Origin: JBBRBB01 sp963830175
Lineage (GTDB): Bacteria > Bacteroidota > Bacteroidia > Chitinophagales > Chitinophagaceae
Length of the DNA stretch: 64,000 nucleotides
Assembly: GCA_963830175.1 (NCBI GenBank)
Contig: CAWHKV010000005.1
Span: forward strand, 1 to 64,000
Direction of reading: 5' to 3'
Shown in pieces: positions 62,869 through 64,000 of the stretch. The position numbers were made by a program, and so were the translations under genes. Positions within the stretch are counted from its first letter, which is position 1. Each line of letters begins with the position of its first letter. A model generated the notes under the pieces. That model worked only from the letters and a program-made list of their open reading frames with translations, was not told where the DNA came from and made no database searches.

Positions 62869-63495
62869 TTAATCACCTTCTTTTACGGGCGTCACATTAT
62901 CAGGCAATAAACCGTGTGCCTCCTTATGCGTGTCAATTATTGACTGGGTGTTGGGAGCCTCTGAAAGGCAATAAACGTTACCGTTTTTTTCATCTACCCA
63001 GTAATTAATGAAATGCACACCATGCTTTTTTTCAACTGCAAGGTCTTTTTCATGTGCACCCGCAACGGCTGCTGCAGTAACATTGCCGGCGCCTAAGTGA
63101 TGTACATCCAAAAAATAATTTTCGCCGCTAACCGGTGGGGCTGCCAGTCCTTCAGAAACCTGTGAAACAGAAACCGGCAAAAAGCCATGCGCATTTTTAT
63201 GTGTTTCTGCTATGGAAGCTGAATCGTGTGCCCGGCTAAGGCAATACACCTTGCCCTGTTCTTCATCAACCCAAAATTTAATGAATTGCACGTCGTGGTT
63301 TTTTTCTTCTGCAAGATCTTTTTGGTGAGCATCCATAACAGCTTCATAAGAAACCTCGCCGGGTGTAAAATCGTGCACGTCAATGAATAAATTGGTCGTT
63401 TTACTGCCAGAAACCGGAGCCGTTTCCTGGGAAAAAACAGTAATCGAAAATAAGAGGCAGGCAATGCTGCAAAGCAATGAAAATAATTTTTTCAT
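62869..63495 (-). CDS. Secreted protein with two DUF4242 domains
   Basis: 208 residues with a signal peptide (ends TVFSQ, about 22). Two tandem DUF4242 domains of about 80 residues, with parallel motifs: LFIDVHDFTPGEVSYEAVMD / YFLDVHHLGAGNVTAAAVAG, and DAHQKDLAEEKNHDVQFIKF / GAHEKDLAVEKKHGVHFINY, then WVDEEQGKVYCLSRAHDSAS / WVDEKNGNVYCLSEAPNTQS. The related actinobacterial SCO4226 is a nickel-binding dimer of a single domain; a tandem copy could form the pair inside one chain. Metal binding is inferred from His residues (DVHxF, AHxxDL, THKxAHG). Confidence 0.8.
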   Translation of the reverse strand: MKKLFSLLCSIACLLFSITVFSQETAPVSGSKTTNLFIDVHDFTPGEVSYEAVMDAHQKDLAEEKNHDVQFIKFWVDEEQGKVYCLSRAHDSASIAETHKNAHGFLPVSVSQVSEGLAAPPVSGENYFLDVHHLGAGNVTAAAVAGAHEKDLAVEKKHGVHFINYWVDEKNGNVYCLSEAPNTQSIIDTHKEAHGLLPDNVTPVKEGD

Positions 63496-63687
63496 CTTAA
63501 TATTTTTTTGATTAAAAATTAAAATTCCTTTCGTGCTATAGAGAAAAACCGGGCTGATACATTTCCAAGTCCACGATGGACTGCGGGTTGATTCTTTACT
63601 AATAATAAAGCTAAAAAATATATTTCAAAACAGCATCTATTATGCTTGTTTTTTCGACAATAGAGGTTAATATTTGATAGTAAATAT

Positions 63688-64000
63688 TTATATTTTATCT
63701 ACAACAACATTGTAATATGGATCTTCCATAATATTCACTTCAATAATTTTATCTGCGTTAGCCAACAATTTTCTGCAATCTTTACTCAGGTGTTTAAGGT
63801 GTAATTTTTTGTTTAGTTTCAGGTAGCGCTCTGTAAGCTTATTTAACGCTTCAATGCCGCTCATGTCAACGACTTTGCTTTCTTTAAAATCAATAACTAC
63901 TTCCTCCGGATCATTAACAATATCAAACTTTTCATTAAAGGCAGTAACAGAGCCAAAAAACAATGGTCCAAATATTTCATAATGCTTTATTCCTCACTAT
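63688..64000 (-). pseudogene. STAS end of a SulP-type transporter, partial and frameshifted at the window edge
   Basis: The STAS domain is clear from the minus-strand reading: HYEIFGPLFFGSVTAFNEKF, EEVVIDFKESKVVDMSGIEA, LNKLTERYLKLNKKLHLKHL and SKDCRKLLANADKIIEVNI. STAS C-termini close SulP sulfate/bicarbonate transporters. Upstream of HYEIF the frame has a TGA at 63994-63996 and a TAG before it; with one extra base near 63990 the other frame reads SEE directly into IKHYEIF. Thus a one-base loss at an A run is likely. The transmembrane part lies outside the window. Confidence 0.7.

Noticed and set aside
1..64000. tRNA, rRNA and riboswitches
   Set aside because: No cloverleaf, anticodon-loop pattern, rRNA-like stretch or known aptamer core was recognised by eye; a covariance search could still find some.

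Overview
The window is AT-rich DNA from a member of the Bacteroidota, most likely a Chitinophagaceae-like soil or freshwater bacterium. The evidence is a type IX secretion (T9SS) C-terminal sorting domain on the 58152-60224 product, a Bacteroidota-type promoter (TTTG-N19-TAnnTTTG) in front of the GntR gene, A-rich leaders with few Shine-Dalgarno sequences, and families typical of that phylum (DUF5700-like, DUF1543, DUF4242, the His-rich 'FWEFLMLFLAVFCGFLAEY' membrane protein, many serine hydrolases). No rRNA, tRNA, CRISPR array, transposase or integrase was seen.

Region 1 (1-22.3 kb) is the unusual part. Single plus-strand genes or pairs are separated by related non-coding repeats of about 140-250 bp. 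The best-kept repeats are imperfect palindromes whose outer arms read CCGCYAAC on the left and GTTGGCGG (or a variant) on the right. The left arm sits at or within a few bases of the upstream stop codon in two cases. This is the layout of an integron-type cassette array with attC-like sites. The cargo fits: an Arr-type rifampin ADP-ribosyltransferase, a GNAT, VOC, DinB, NTF2-like and YdeI/OmdA proteins, and decayed genes (DUF2200, CPBP). Repeats are well kept from 1 to 14 kb and fade from 15 to 22 kb. A 6.6-kb block inside the array (2.8-9.4 kb) carries CPBP-remnant and metallopeptidase genes and, on the minus strand, a GntR-ABC transporter operon plus a serine hydrolase.

Region 2 (22.3-39 kb) is ordinary accessory chromosome: AraC-VOC-SRPBCC, DUF998, secreted hypotheticals, an esterase with a C-terminal tail, small membrane proteins, a broken AlkB gene, a frameshifted serine hydrolase, VanZ, a frameshifted PepF-like peptidase, AraC, CPBP, NmrA, a DHFR-like reductase, a PhnB-like protein and a lipocalin-like lipoprotein.

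Region 3 (39-42.2 kb) pairs a membrane-anchored diheme cytochrome c of TsdA type with a Tat-exported SoxB/5'-nucleotidase-like phosphoesterase. A CRP/FNR-like operator lies upstream and a strong terminator downstream, which suggests a small redox or sulfur-compound module.

Region 4 (42.4-64 kb) holds a four-PAS histidine kinase, VOC and DUF1801/OmdA proteins, DUF2243, an M20 amidohydrolase, an NTF2-SMP30 fusion, DinB, an esterase, PaiB-like FMN protein, three consecutive serine hydrolases, a large repeat protein with an endosialidase-type chaperone domain plus a T9SS signal, DUF1543, an FAD/NAD(P) protein, a duplicated DUF4242 protein and the STAS end of a SulP transporter at the window edge.

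About a dozen genes spread over the whole window are broken by single-base indels although the protein sequence stays well conserved on both sides. That pattern may reflect uncorrected sequencing or assembly indels more than true decay, and the broken genes are annotated as whole loci with the break positions.
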